The notes below the pieces were generated by a model. That model was not told where the DNA came from. It made no database searches and saw nothing but the letters and a program-made list of their open reading frames with translations. A program made the position numbers and the translations under genes. Below are positions 1-8,656 of a DNA stretch of 64,000 nt, in pieces (position 1 is the first letter of the stretch; every line of letters begins with the position of its first letter). The stretch is from Gammaproteobacteria bacterium (GTDB lineage: Bacteria; Pseudomonadota; Gammaproteobacteria; Steroidobacterales; Rariloculaceae): contig JAJDWR010000067.1 of the NCBI GenBank assembly GCA_022825505.1, positions 1 to 64,000 of the forward strand, written 5' to 3'.

Positions 1-326
1 CGAGCGGCGGGATGCCGTCTCCGAGCGGCGGGATGCCGTCTCCGAGCGGCGGGATGCCGTCTCCGAGCGGCGGGATGCCGTCTCCGAGCGGCGGGATGCC
101 GTCTCCGAGCGGCGGGATGCCGTCTCCGAGCGGCGGGATGCCCTCGCCCAGTGGCGGAATGCCTTCCCCGAGCGGCGGGATGCCCTCGCCCAGCGGCGGG
201 ATGCCGTCTCCGAGTGGCGGAATGCCGTCTCCGAGCGGTGGAATGCCTTCCCCCAGCGGCGGGATGCCCTCGCCGAGCGGTGGAATGCCTTCCCCCAGCG
301 GCGGATTCCCTTCCCCGAGTGGTGAC
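1..326 (+). repeat. 21-bp in-frame tandem repeat array (MPSPSGG units)
   Basis: A 21-base unit encoding Met-Pro-Ser-Pro-Ser-Gly-Gly is repeated 14 times from base 12, with a partial copy at 1-11 and a degenerate last copy at 306-326. The first seven or so copies are identical at nucleotide level; later copies differ at synonymous positions. That gradient suggests recent expansion or homogenisation at the 5' side. The array continues out of the window, so its full copy number is unknown and may also be affected by assembly. Confidence 0.95.
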
Positions 327-1217
327 GGTCCCCAAGGCTCCCAGGCGGGTGGTCAGAGCGACGGTGCTGCCGGTCAGTCGGGCGGTCAGCAGGGCGATTC
401 GCAGGGTCAGGACGGAACAGGCGACGGTCAGGGCGGAGACTCGCGTCAGGCCGGCGGTCCGGGTGAGGACGGTCAAGGCGCCGGCGGCGACGGCCAGGAA
501 GGTGGCGGCCAGGACGGAACGGGCGACGGTCAGGGCGGAGATTCCCGCCAGGCCGGCGGTCCCGGCGAGGATGGTCAGGGTGCCGGCGGCGACGGCCAGG
601 AAGGTGTCCAGGCCGACGGCCAGGGCGCCGGCGGCGACGGCACGGAAGGTGACGGCGGCGGCCAGGGAGGCGACTCCCGCCAGGCTGGCGGCACGGAGAC
701 GGGCGACGGCGGGTTCGGCGGCGGAGACGAGGGAGCCGGTGGCGAGCAGGGCGCCTGGCCCGGCGGCGCTGGCGGCGGCACGGGTACGGCGGGCCGCGCC
801 TCCGAGGCGGAAGGCATATTCAACGAATCCCTGGAAGACTTCGACGCAATCATGGGCGCGGAGCAGGAGGCCATCGCCAGAGGCGGCATCGGCTCGGCCG
901 CCGATGAAGGCTTCGGCGGCACCGGCGTGCCCGGTGGAGACGGATCCATCCTTGGCGGTGGCGCAGATGGCGGCGGCAACGTGACCACCGGCGGTTCCGC
1001 CGGCGGTGGTGACGGCAGCGACCCTGCCAGCCAGCGGCCGATCCTCGCGCGAGCCGAACTGCCGGAGGAAGCGCCGCCCCCCGTCGAGGGATGCGAAGAC
1101 ACGGACAAGGTCGCCCGCCAGCTTTGCGAGGCGGCCACCAAGGAGGAGGATCCGCTGTTGCGGGCGGCCCTCTGGGATGAATACAACGAGTACAAGAAGA
1201 TCATAGCTCTTCAATAG
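1..1217 (+). CDS. Repeat-rich Gly/Ser/Pro protein, 5' end outside the window
   Basis: The reading frame is already open at base 1 (the codons before the first visible ATG at 12 read Ser-Gly-Gly, in phase with the repeat), so the true start lies upstream. The visible part has three zones. The first is 14 perfect heptapeptides MPSPSGG plus a degenerate FPSPSGD. The second is a Gly/Asp/Gln-rich stretch containing a 34-residue unit present twice. The third is a less repetitive C-terminal end of about 60 residues rich in charged residues (Cys pair, then a helical-looking tail ending in a WDEYNEYKK-like segment). I do not recognise a named family. The stop at 1215-1217 is 11 bases before the lipoprotein gene, so the two are probably co-transcribed. 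It may be an extracellular or periplasmic elastic or linker protein; that is inference. Confidence 0.75.
   Translation, partial: SGGMPSPSGGMPSPSGGMPSPSGGMPSPSGGMPSPSGGMPSPSGGMPSPSGGMPSPSGGMPSPSGGMPSPSGGMPSPSGGMPSPSGGMPSPSGGMPSPSGGFPSPSGDGPQGSQAGGQSDGAAGQSGGQQGDSQGQDGTGDGQGGDSRQAGGPGEDGQGAGGDGQEGGGQDGTGDGQGGDSRQAGGPGEDGQGAGGDGQEGVQADGQGAGGDGTEGDGGGQGGDSRQAGGTETGDGGFGGGDEGAGGEQGAWPGGAGGGTGTAGRASEAEGIFNESLEDFDAIMGAEQEAIARGGIGSAADEGFGGTGVPGGDGSILGGGADGGGNVTTGGSAGGGDGSDPASQRPILARAELPEEAPPPVEGCEDTDKVARQLCEAATKEEDPLLRAALWDEYNEYKKIIALQ
411..614 (+). repeat. 102-bp direct repeat, two copies
   Basis: The block starting at 411 and the block starting at 513 are near-identical 102-base units encoding a 34-residue Gly/Asp/Gln-rich segment (core GDGQGGDSRQAGG). 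A shortened derivative follows at about 615-700. Substitutions are mostly at third codon positions, so the protein repeat is being kept while the DNA drifts. Confidence 0.85.
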
Positions 1218-1228
1218 GTGCGGCAGTC

Positions 1229-2566
1229 ATGAAAAGACTTGCATTCTTCGTATTGGGCATCGGGCTGCTGGCGGGCTGCAGCAGCAACCAGGTGCTCATC
1301 CCCCATACCGTCCAACTGGTGGCGGAAACCGAAACCGTTCCGGAATCCGAACTGCTCGACGTGGGTGTGGTGGTATTCGACCCCGGCGTTCCGGAAGGTG
1401 AAATCGAGAAGGAAATTCTGGAGGAGTTGCTGCGCGACGGTACCTTTGTGCATATCCGGCGCGCCGAAGCGCGGTACATGGCCGTTCACCTCCGGGATAC
1501 CTTGCAGAGGAGCGGGCACTGGGGAGCCGTCTGGGCGACGCCCGGGGAGTCCGCGGCGGCGGATATCAATGTCACGGCCGAGATTCTGCATTCCGACGGC
1601 AGCCAACTGCGATTGAGGGTCCGCGCCGTCGATTCGACCGGCGAGGTCTGGGTCGAGGAAGAGTACTTCATGGAGACGGCTGCCGGCGCGTTCAACCGCC
1701 AGCAGTATCCGGGACTGGATCCCTACCAGGACGTTTTCAACCGGGTCGCCAACGATCTGGCCGCCGCCAAGGACGGGCTGTCATCCGACGACAAGCGCAA
1801 TATCAGGACGGTTTCCCAGCTTCGATTCGCCGGCGAACTGAGTCCTGAAGCGTTCGGCGACTACGTCGTTCAGGCGCGCAACGGGCGGTATTCGCTGAGC
1901 CGGCTGCCGGCCGAAGACGATCCGCAGTTCGAACGAACCCAGTTGGTTCGGGACCGCGAGCACCTATTCGTGGAGACGCTCAACGAACACTACGTCGACT
2001 TCTACCAGAGCTCACTGGAGCCCTATCACGGCTGGCGCGAGTTCGCGCGCGAGGAGTCCATCGCCATTCGGGAGCTGCAGCGATCGAGCCGGTGGCGCAC
2101 CGGTCTGGGCATCGCGGGCATCCTCGCATCGGTGGTCTACGGCGTTAACAGCGACGGCGACTTTGCGGACCGCGTGGTGCGCGATTCGCTCATGTACATG
2201 AGCATGGAAATGCTGCAAAGCGGCATGCTCCGCCGCCAGGAGAAACAGCTGCACAGTTCGGCCCTTGAGGAGCTTTCGGTCGGTTTCGACGAGGAAGTCA
2301 AGCCCATGGTGGTAGAGCTCGAAGGCGTACAGCATCGTTTTACAGGCACCGCCGAAGCCCAGTACGAGGACTGGCGGGACCTGCTGAGACAGATCTACAT
2401 CGAGGAAACGGGCCTCGGCAGCATGGATGTCTACACCGAGGCGTTGCCGGAAGAGACGGTTTCGGAAGACCCTGAGCCGGCTGACGTACCTGCCGAAGGC
2501 GCGGAGGGCGAGACAGACACCGCAGCGCTGCCCGATGCAGCCGCAGCGGCCCCCGCGGGAGCCTGA
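1229..2566 (+). CDS. Predicted outer-membrane lipoprotein of unknown function
   Basis: The 445-residue product starts with a classical lipoprotein signal peptide: Lys-Arg, a hydrophobic core and a lipobox LLAGC with the lipidated Cys at residue 17 followed by Ser. The absence of Asp at +2 favours the outer membrane. The body is mixed alpha/beta and unrecognised. A short hydrophobic Gly/Ala patch occurs near residues 290-306, and the C-terminal 40 residues are an Ala/Glu/Pro-rich tail. It sits 11 bases after the repeat protein and about 50 bases before the kinase gene, inside the envelope-machine cluster, so a structural or assembly role there is plausible but inferred. Confidence 0.85.
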   Translation: MKRLAFFVLGIGLLAGCSSNQVLIPHTVQLVAETETVPESELLDVGVVVFDPGVPEGEIEKEILEELLRDGTFVHIRRAEARYMAVHLRDTLQRSGHWGAVWATPGESAAADINVTAEILHSDGSQLRLRVRAVDSTGEVWVEEEYFMETAAGAFNRQQYPGLDPYQDVFNRVANDLAAAKDGLSSDDKRNIRTVSQLRFAGELSPEAFGDYVVQARNGRYSLSRLPAEDDPQFERTQLVRDREHLFVETLNEHYVDFYQSSLEPYHGWREFAREESIAIRELQRSSRWRTGLGIAGILASVVYGVNSDGDFADRVVRDSLMYMSMEMLQSGMLRRQEKQLHSSALEELSVGFDEEVKPMVVELEGVQHRFTGTAEAQYEDWRDLLRQIYIEETGLGSMDVYTEALPEETVSEDPEPADVPAEGAEGETDTAALPDAAAAAPAGA

Positions 2567-2619
2567 TCCACCGGCGCGAGGACGGCGTCAGCGCCCCGGG
2601 CGTCGTCAGGCGAACCCCC

Positions 2620-3471
2620 ATGCGGGCCAGCGACACGACTTCAGACTGTTTTCTGAAAGGGCTGACCCTTGGCGAACCCCTGGGGCGGGGTGGCATGTCC
2701 CGGGTTCTCGTAGCGGCCACCGCCGACGGGCAGCGGGTCGCGGTTAAGTTTCCCCGCCTTGAAGGCGAAGCCGGCCAGGCTGCGGGCCGGGCGCTGGTGC
2801 ATCGCGAATATGGTTTCCTCAGTGAGATTTCGCATCCGAACGTGGTCAATGCCCTCGGTCTTGTCCGTATCCCGAATGGGCGTGACGACTCTGTTTCCGG
2901 GCCTGGTTTGGTCATGGAGTACCTGGACGGTGGCGACCTGGTGTCCATGGCCGGCTGCCAACCGCGCATATGGGTTCCGGTGGCTACCCGGATTGCGTGC
3001 GCGCTGGACCATCTGCATCGCTCGGGGATCGTTCATCGGGATCTCAAGCCTCGCAACATATTGCTGCGACGCGGTGACATGCCGTGCCTGATCGACTTTG
3101 CCCTGGCCGCCCGCATCGGCGGCCCGGCGCCGCGGGGTGGTGGGACGGCGGCCTATCGGCGCCGCAAGTCGACGGATGAAGCCGACGTGGCCGATGACGT
3201 CTACGCCCTTGCGGTACTGGTTTACGAACTCTGGCTTGGAACCTTGCCATTCGGCAGGAATCCGACACAATTGAATGGAGAGCGTTCGCGGCTGTTTCGC
3301 GAACTTCGGCCGGTTCCGGGGGTGCGCGGCACGAGGCGCCTGGCGGAAGTCCTGGCCGGCATCCTGAACCAGCGCGAGGCAGCATTGTCCGCGGGCATCG
3401 GACCGCTGCGCCATGCATTAGAATCGGTAGGTGGAGCATCAGGAGATTTGCTCATTGGCCGAACGGGATAA
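2620..3471 (+). CDS. Atypical Ser/Thr protein kinase
   Basis: The 283-residue cytoplasmic protein has a bacterial Hanks-type kinase fold: a glycine loop GRGGMS at about 23-27, the ATP-anchoring Lys in VAVK (43), HRDLKPRN (139-146) with catalytic Asp and Asn, and an F-helix segment DDVYALAVLVYEL. Two features are unusual. The DFG motif reads DFA (159-161), and the activation segment after GTAAY reads RRRKS rather than the usual M-x-P-E. The catalytic and metal-binding residues are kept, so activity is likely but not certain. There is no membrane helix and no extracellular sensor. It overlaps the TPR gene that follows. An FHA-domain protein five genes downstream is a natural phosphothreonine reader for it. 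Confidence 0.9.
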   Translation: MRASDTTSDCFLKGLTLGEPLGRGGMSRVLVAATADGQRVAVKFPRLEGEAGQAAGRALVHREYGFLSEISHPNVVNALGLVRIPNGRDDSVSGPGLVMEYLDGGDLVSMAGCQPRIWVPVATRIACALDHLHRSGIVHRDLKPRNILLRRGDMPCLIDFALAARIGGPAPRGGGTAAYRRRKSTDEADVADDVYALAVLVYELWLGTLPFGRNPTQLNGERSRLFRELRPVPGVRGTRRLAEVLAGILNQREAALSAGIGPLRHALESVGGASGDLLIGRTG

Positions 3472-4969
3472 ACAGAACCCCGGACACGACGAAACCATCG
3501 TTCCGGTCGAGCCCGGCTTCCGCAAGCCCGGCCCGGAGGTCCGGCGCCGCGAACCGGGGCGGGCGTTGTCCATGCCGGTTCGAGTCGCGGCGCTCGGCGG
3601 GCTGGTGGCCGCGGCTGCCGTGGTCTTCATGTGGCTGCCGAACTGGGTCGACGATCAGCAGGCGCAGGAACCCGTAGCCGAGGAACCGCCGCCTCCGGAA
3701 CCCCTTGAAGAGCCAGGCCCGGTCTATACCGAAGATGAACTCGAGGCGCTGCGTGACGAGGCCGACGGACTTCTGGCGCAGCTTCTTAACCAGCAGTCCC
3801 AGCTCGACCGGCGATCGGCCGCGGAGTGGGGCGGCGACGACTTCGAGACCTACCAGGAGCTTGGCCGTAGCGGCGACGATGCCTACCTTGCAGACGAATT
3901 CTGGAATTCCGTTGCCGCGTATGAGCAAGCCCTCGGCCTGGGGGAGGGGTTGCTGACGCGTTCGATCGAACTGATCGATGCCGCACTGGCAGCGGCCCGC
4001 GAGGCGCTGCAAGCCGGCAATGCCGACGTGGCGGCCGAGCAGTTTTCACTGGTGCTGCAGATCGAACCGGATAACGCCGACGCGCAGGCCGGCCTGCTCA
4101 GGGCGCAGCAATTGCCCGATGTCCTGGCGCTCGTGCGCCAGGGCGAAGACCTGGAACGATCCGGCGACCTGGAAGGGGCGGTCCGCGCCTATCGTGAGGC
4201 AGTGGCGCTGGACGGACTCTGGGTGCCGGCCCGGTCGGCGCTCGATGCGCTCCAAGCGACGATCAGAGCCCGGCGATTCGATGACCTGATGTCCAGGGGC
4301 CTGAACGCCATGGCCGCCGAAGAGTTCGAAGAAGCCCATGAGCTTTTCGCCCAGGCGCTTGCGCTGCGGCCCGATTCCGAGGAGGCAAGGAATGCGCAGA
4401 TCCAGGCCGACCAGAGCCGGAAGCTCGAGCAGATTGCGCTGGTGGAAGCGCGTGCGCTGGCGTTCGAGTTGCGGGAACGCTGGGAGAATGCGCTGAGCCT
4501 CTACAACGACGCCCTGCAGACGGATTCGACCCTGGCGTTTGCCCAGGAAGGCCGGGCACGTGCCCAGTATCGCGTGGACCTGGAACTGAAACTGCAGAAT
4601 CTCGTCGACCATCCCGATCTGCTCTTCGACGACAATGTGTTGCGCGACGCGCAGTTGCTGGCCGCCGAGGCCGCCGGTATCGCGCCCATGGGGCCGCGAC
4701 TCGGGGAACAGGTGGAGTCGCTGGACCGGCTGCTGCGGCTGGCCTCGACGCCGCTGCCGGTGCAGTTGCAGTCCGATGAACTGACGGAGGTCACGCTGTT
4801 TCGGGTCGGCCGCCTGGGGCAGTTTCTGGTCCACGACCTCGAACTGCGCCCGGGCGCCTACACCGTGGTTGGGAGCCGGCCCGGCTACCGTGATGTGCGC
4901 ATGACCTTCACCGTTCTGCCGGGTCAGTCGCTGGAACCCATCCGGGTGGAATGCATGGAGCGGATCTGA
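3455..4969 (+). CDS. Single-pass membrane TPR protein with PEGA-like C-terminus
   Basis: About 504 residues. I prefer the TTG at 3455 because an AGGAG at 3441-3445 sits nine bases upstream; a GTG at 3431 in frame has no such site. The protein has a short basic cytoplasmic N-terminus, one membrane helix (about residues 42-62, ending in FMWLPNWV), a Pro/Glu-rich linker, then a long helical region with TPR-type repeats (for example LQIEPDNADAQAGLLRAQ and LALRPDSEEARNAQ). It ends in a beta-rich PEGA-like domain (LELRPGAYTVVGSRPGY). The repeats would lie in the periplasm. Its start overlaps the kinase stop, and its stop overlaps the next start as ATGA, so the three are translationally coupled. Confidence 0.88.
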   Translation: MAERDKQNPGHDETIVPVEPGFRKPGPEVRRREPGRALSMPVRVAALGGLVAAAAVVFMWLPNWVDDQQAQEPVAEEPPPPEPLEEPGPVYTEDELEALRDEADGLLAQLLNQQSQLDRRSAAEWGGDDFETYQELGRSGDDAYLADEFWNSVAAYEQALGLGEGLLTRSIELIDAALAAAREALQAGNADVAAEQFSLVLQIEPDNADAQAGLLRAQQLPDVLALVRQGEDLERSGDLEGAVRAYREAVALDGLWVPARSALDALQATIRARRFDDLMSRGLNAMAAEEFEEAHELFAQALALRPDSEEARNAQIQADQSRKLEQIALVEARALAFELRERWENALSLYNDALQTDSTLAFAQEGRARAQYRVDLELKLQNLVDHPDLLFDDNVLRDAQLLAAEAAGIAPMGPRLGEQVESLDRLLRLASTPLPVQLQSDELTEVTLFRVGRLGQFLVHDLELRPGAYTVVGSRPGYRDVRMTFTVLPGQSLEPIRVECMERI

Positions 4970-7404
4970 TGGCGGATCTCGATCGCTGCGTATTGACCGC
5001 CAGGGCAGGAGGCGAGGAACGCCGGTTTTCGGCCGCCGAGTTACCGATACTCATTGGCGGCGGCTCCGAGTGCGATATCCGCTTGCAGGGCATTTCGGGC
5101 TCGCTCCAGATCGGCACGCTTGACGGCGCCTATTTCGTCCAGCCCGGCAAGAACACGCGTGGACTGCGTCTGGACGGCGAACCGGTCACCGGATCCCGTT
5201 GGCTCAGGGACGGTCAGACGATCGCGCTGGATACCGCACGGGCCCGCTGCAGTTTCCGGGATGACCGGCTGGAACTGGCGATCGAGGGCCAGGTGACCGG
5301 CGGCGATACGGCGCCGCCGGACCTTGAGGAATTGGCGCTGGAGACGACCGACGAGGACGAAGTCGCCGTGGAGCCGATCTCGTTCCGGCCGGGCATGAGC
5401 GAGTCGGCTGCGGCTCACGGCGGGCGTACGCGGCGCACTGCGGTGATCGTGGGATCGGCCTTTGCCGTGCTGGCGGTCGCCGGGTGGTTTGCCTTCACGG
5501 CAAAGTCGGTGCAACTGGTGACCGTACCGCCGGCGGATGAAGTCGGACTGCCGGGCACGCTGTTCAAGTTCCGCATCGGCGACCGGTTCCTGGTTCGTTC
5601 CGGGTCCCATCGCGTGGTGGCGCAGCGGGCCGGCTACCATGAACTGGATGTGATCATCGAGGTCGGCCAGTTGCCGGCCCAGACGGTGGAGCTTGAATTG
5701 GCCAAGCTTCCCGGAATCGTCACCTTCACGACGGAACCGGATGTGGCGGCGGATGTTCAGGTGGACGGGATTTCCGTCGGTACCGCGCCGCTGACCGACG
5801 TGGAAGTCGAGCCGGGCCGGCACCGGGTGGAGTTCATTGCCGAGCGATTTCTGTCCGAGGTGCTGGAGCTGGATGTATTCGGAGAAGGCCGGCCACAGAG
5901 TCTGGCCGCCGAACTGACCCCGAACTGGGCGCCGGTCAGCCTGAGCAGCCGGCCGGCCGGCGCGCAGGTACTGGTGGACGGCACGGCAATGGCGACCACC
6001 CCCGCGGAGCTGGAACTGGGCGCGGGAGAGCGGTTGGTTGAATTGCGGCTTGCAGGGTACAACGCATGGCGCGACACAGTCACCGTGCTTGCCGACCAGC
6101 CGCTGAGCCTGCCTGAGGTCACGCTCGTCCAGGCCGACGGACGGGTGGAACTGGTCACTGACCCCGCCGGCGCGGCCGTCAGCGTCAACGGCGAGTACCA
6201 GGGCGCGACACCGCTGACCCTCGGGTTGAGGCCCGGCCGCACGCACGCCATCACGCTGACCAAACCCGGCTACGATACCGAGACCCGGGAGCTTTCCGTG
6301 GAGGCGGACAGCGGCCGGCGCCTGGAAATAGCCCTGACGGCGCAATTCGGCTTCGTCGAAGTGGTGAGCGATCCGCCGGCCGCGGAGATCTATGTGAACG
6401 GCGAACTCGGCGGCGTGACGCCGGCGCAGTTGTCGCTGCTCGCCGTGGCCCATGATCTGGAGGTTCGGCTCGATGGACACGCGTCCCAGTCCACCACGAT
6501 CACGCCGCGCACGGGCTTTTCCCAGCGCTGGGAAACGGCCCTGGTTGCCCTGAATACCGTGACCGGAGCCGGGTATCCGCAGTCCGTGCAGACCAGTCTG
6601 GATCAGGAGTTGCGCCTCGTGCTGCCCGGCGAATTCACCATGGGGTCGTCGCGCCGAGAACAGGGTCGCCGCTCCAACGAGGCGTTGCGCGCGGTCAGGC
6701 TGACGGAGGGGTTCTACCTCGGCGTGAAGGAGGTCAGCAACGCCGAGTTCCGGCAGTTCGATGCCGAACATGACTCGGGCTCTTTCTCGGGCGAATCGCT
6801 GGACGGCGACGACCAGCCCGTGGTTCGGATCACCTGGGAGCAGGTGGCGCAGTTCATGAACTGGCTGAGCATCCGGGACTCGCTGCAGCCGGTGTATGAA
6901 GAGGCTGAGGGCACCTGGCGGGCGGTCCGGCCGCTGCGCAGCGGGTACCGCCTGCCCACCGAGGCCGAATGGGCCTGGGCAGCGCGCTTCGCCGTTCGCG
7001 ACGAGCCGCTGATTTTTGCGTGGGGCGCGGAGCTGCCTCCGCCCGACCGGGTCGGCAATTACGCCGACATCTCCGCCCGGCAGTTGCTGCCCACAACCCT
7101 GGTCACCTACAACGACGGTTTCAGCGTGTCGGCCCCATCCGGAAGCTTTCCGGCCAATCGGCTGGGCATTTTCGATCTCGGTGGTAATGTCTCGGAGTGG
7201 GTTCAGGATTTCTATGAAGTGGGCAGGACCGAGACCGACGTGGTTGTCGAGAATCCGCTCGGTCCCGTTGACGGTCGGTTCAGGGTAGTCAGGGGACCGA
7301 GCTGGCGCGGCGCGACGGTGACCGACCTGCGCATGGCATCGCGGAATTTCAACGCCGAGGGCGACGAGTGGACAGGTTTCAGGATTGCGCGAAACCTGGA
7401 ATGA
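4969..7404 (+). CDS. FHA-like / PEGA repeats / SUMF1 (FGE-sulfatase) domain membrane protein
   Basis: The product is 811 residues. The ATG at 4969 overlaps the previous TGA and has GGAG eight bases upstream, so it is preferred over the in-frame ATG at 4951. Domains in order: an FHA-like beta sandwich in the cytoplasm (1-110), one membrane helix (about 158-178), four to five tandem PEGA domains (about 181-520, each with a V-x-V-D/N-G core and a GRH or GY turn), and a C-terminal formylglycine-generating-enzyme-type domain (about 541-811; MGSS, YRLPTEAEWAWAAR, GNVSEWVQDFY, FRIARN). That last domain contains no cysteine, so it lacks the catalytic thiols of true FGE and is probably a binding or scaffold module. 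It would connect a cytoplasmic phospho-signal to the periplasm. Confidence 0.88.
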   Translation: MADLDRCVLTARAGGEERRFSAAELPILIGGGSECDIRLQGISGSLQIGTLDGAYFVQPGKNTRGLRLDGEPVTGSRWLRDGQTIALDTARARCSFRDDRLELAIEGQVTGGDTAPPDLEELALETTDEDEVAVEPISFRPGMSESAAAHGGRTRRTAVIVGSAFAVLAVAGWFAFTAKSVQLVTVPPADEVGLPGTLFKFRIGDRFLVRSGSHRVVAQRAGYHELDVIIEVGQLPAQTVELELAKLPGIVTFTTEPDVAADVQVDGISVGTAPLTDVEVEPGRHRVEFIAERFLSEVLELDVFGEGRPQSLAAELTPNWAPVSLSSRPAGAQVLVDGTAMATTPAELELGAGERLVELRLAGYNAWRDTVTVLADQPLSLPEVTLVQADGRVELVTDPAGAAVSVNGEYQGATPLTLGLRPGRTHAITLTKPGYDTETRELSVEADSGRRLEIALTAQFGFVEVVSDPPAAEIYVNGELGGVTPAQLSLLAVAHDLEVRLDGHASQSTTITPRTGFSQRWETALVALNTVTGAGYPQSVQTSLDQELRLVLPGEFTMGSSRREQGRRSNEALRAVRLTEGFYLGVKEVSNAEFRQFDAEHDSGSFSGESLDGDDQPVVRITWEQVAQFMNWLSIRDSLQPVYEEAEGTWRAVRPLRSGYRLPTEAEWAWAARFAVRDEPLIFAWGAELPPPDRVGNYADISARQLLPTTLVTYNDGFSVSAPSGSFPANRLGIFDLGGNVSEWVQDFYEVGRTETDVVVENPLGPVDGRFRVVRGPSWRGATVTDLRMASRNFNAEGDEWTGFRIARNLE

Positions 7405-7466
7405 TTTCGATGTAGCATGGTCAAATGTCATTTGGCGGTCGATGACCTGATTGCGGAGGTATCAAC

Positions 7467-7793
7467 GTGACTGCGGTAATTCGAATCTGCATTGCCGGAT
7501 TGCTGGGATTGTGGATGGTCGCCGGCATTTCGCAGGAGGCTGCGGAGGAAACCACGGCGGAAGCGGACGCACAGCAGGAGGCTGCGCCCGAGGACGATTC
7601 CGCCGCGGCCGCCGAAGCGGCGGAACCCGGTACAGCCGAACAGCCCGAAACCGCCGCGGATGCGGTCGCGGCCGAAACCGGTGCGACCGAACCCGCTGAG
7701 GCGCTTCCGGAAATTCCGCCTCTGGATGAACTGTTTGTCCCGAGTCAAAATATCCGCGCGGACGAACCCGTGACGTTTCCCGTGGACTTCTAG
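7467..7793 (+). CDS. Small acidic secreted protein
   Basis: The GTG start at 7467 has a strong GGAGGT at 7455-7460. The 108-residue product has a signal peptide (hydrophobic core IAGLLGLWMVAG), then an Ala/Glu/Pro-rich low-complexity stretch, and a short, more informative C-terminus (LDELFVPSQNIRADEPVTF and a terminal PVDF). I do not recognise a family. The pattern of a flexible acidic linker ending in a conserved-looking motif suggests a short periplasmic docking peptide for a partner in the cluster. It lies 17 bases before the channel gene. Confidence 0.7.
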   Translation: MTAVIRICIAGLLGLWMVAGISQEAAEETTAEADAQQEAAPEDDSAAAAEAAEPGTAEQPETAADAVAAETGATEPAEALPEIPPLDELFVPSQNIRADEPVTFPVDF

Positions 7794-7810
7794 GTGCAGG
7801 CAGGACGCAG

Positions 7811-8617
7811 ATGAACCGAAGTTTTTCCGGCGAGTTTCTCTACCAGGTTTTCGCACTGATCATTGCAGTGATCGTCGTGCACGCCGTGTATGTGACGCTG
7901 ATCCGACCCCAGGCCGAGGCGATCATGGCCGAACAGGCCATGCTGATCGAGCAGGACGAGACGTACACCCCCGAGCGCTCGCTGTACGTTCTCATTCGGG
8001 ATTTCGAGCAGGAAGCGTGTCTGGTGCTCATGTTCTGGGCATTCTCGATCATGGGTTTCAAGGCGTTCAGGGCGGTGGGCGAACGCAAGCTGCTGCAGGA
8101 GGAACTGGTGCCCGTTCCGGAGGGGGTCCGCATCCTCCCGGAGGATACCCGGGAGTATGCGCGCAACATCCAGTCCCTGCCGGAGCGGATCCGCGAGATG
8201 CTGTTGCCCCGGGTCATGCTCTCGTCCCTGGAGCGCTTCGGGTCCACGCGAAACGTTCAGGACGTCTCGTCGGTAGCGAATACCCTTTGCGAATCGGAGG
8301 GCGAGCGCCTGGAGTCGGAGCTATCCATGATCCGGTACATCGCGTGGGCCATTCCGTCCGTGGGGTTCATCGGCACCGTACGGGGTATCGGTGAGGCTCT
8401 GAGCCAGGCGCATCGTGCCGTGGACGGCGATATCGCCGGCGTTACCGAGAGCCTGGGCACGGCCTTCAACAGCACCTTCATTGCACTGCTGATTTCCATC
8501 GTGGTCATGTTCCTGGTGCATCAGTTGCAACTGCTCCAGGAGCGCCAGGTCTTCGATACGCAGACGTACATCGACCACAATCTCATCAGGCACATGCAGG
8601 TACGGGGCAGGGGCTGA
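7811..8617 (+). CDS. MotA/TolQ/ExbB-family proton channel protein
   Basis: The 268-residue inner-membrane protein has four predicted helices at about 10-32, 69-86, 174-194 and 217-238. A large cytoplasmic loop lies between helices 2 and 3, which is the MotA/ExbB plan. The family signature is clear: AIPSVGFIGTVRGIGEAL in helix 3 and SLGTAFNSTFIALLISIVV in helix 4, matching the GLxGTVxGM and A(L)xTTxxGLxxAI patterns. Members form a pentamer around a dimer of single-helix B subunits and couple proton flow to mechanical work. Its B partners are most likely the two VWA proteins encoded downstream, which have matching helices. It is about as long as ExbB/TolQ plus a longer loop and is not a flagellar MotA. 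Confidence 0.92.
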   Translation: MNRSFSGEFLYQVFALIIAVIVVHAVYVTLIRPQAEAIMAEQAMLIEQDETYTPERSLYVLIRDFEQEACLVLMFWAFSIMGFKAFRAVGERKLLQEELVPVPEGVRILPEDTREYARNIQSLPERIREMLLPRVMLSSLERFGSTRNVQDVSSVANTLCESEGERLESELSMIRYIAWAIPSVGFIGTVRGIGEALSQAHRAVDGDIAGVTESLGTAFNSTFIALLISIVVMFLVHQLQLLQERQVFDTQTYIDHNLIRHMQVRGRG

Positions 8618-8656
8618 CGGGCGGGCAGGCAGGCAGACATCGGGACGTAGCGAACA

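Noticed and set aside
1-326. CRISPR array
   Set aside because: The 21-bp repeats are head-to-tail without spacers and are in frame within a coding sequence.
4969-7404. Active formylglycine-generating enzyme
   Set aside because: No cysteine in the FGE-type domain and no sulfatase gene nearby.
5041-7431. 796-residue minus-strand open frame antisense to the PEGA/SUMF1 gene
   Set aside because: High GC makes long antisense frames common; no domain motifs, no ribosome site, and the plus-strand gene is clearly real.
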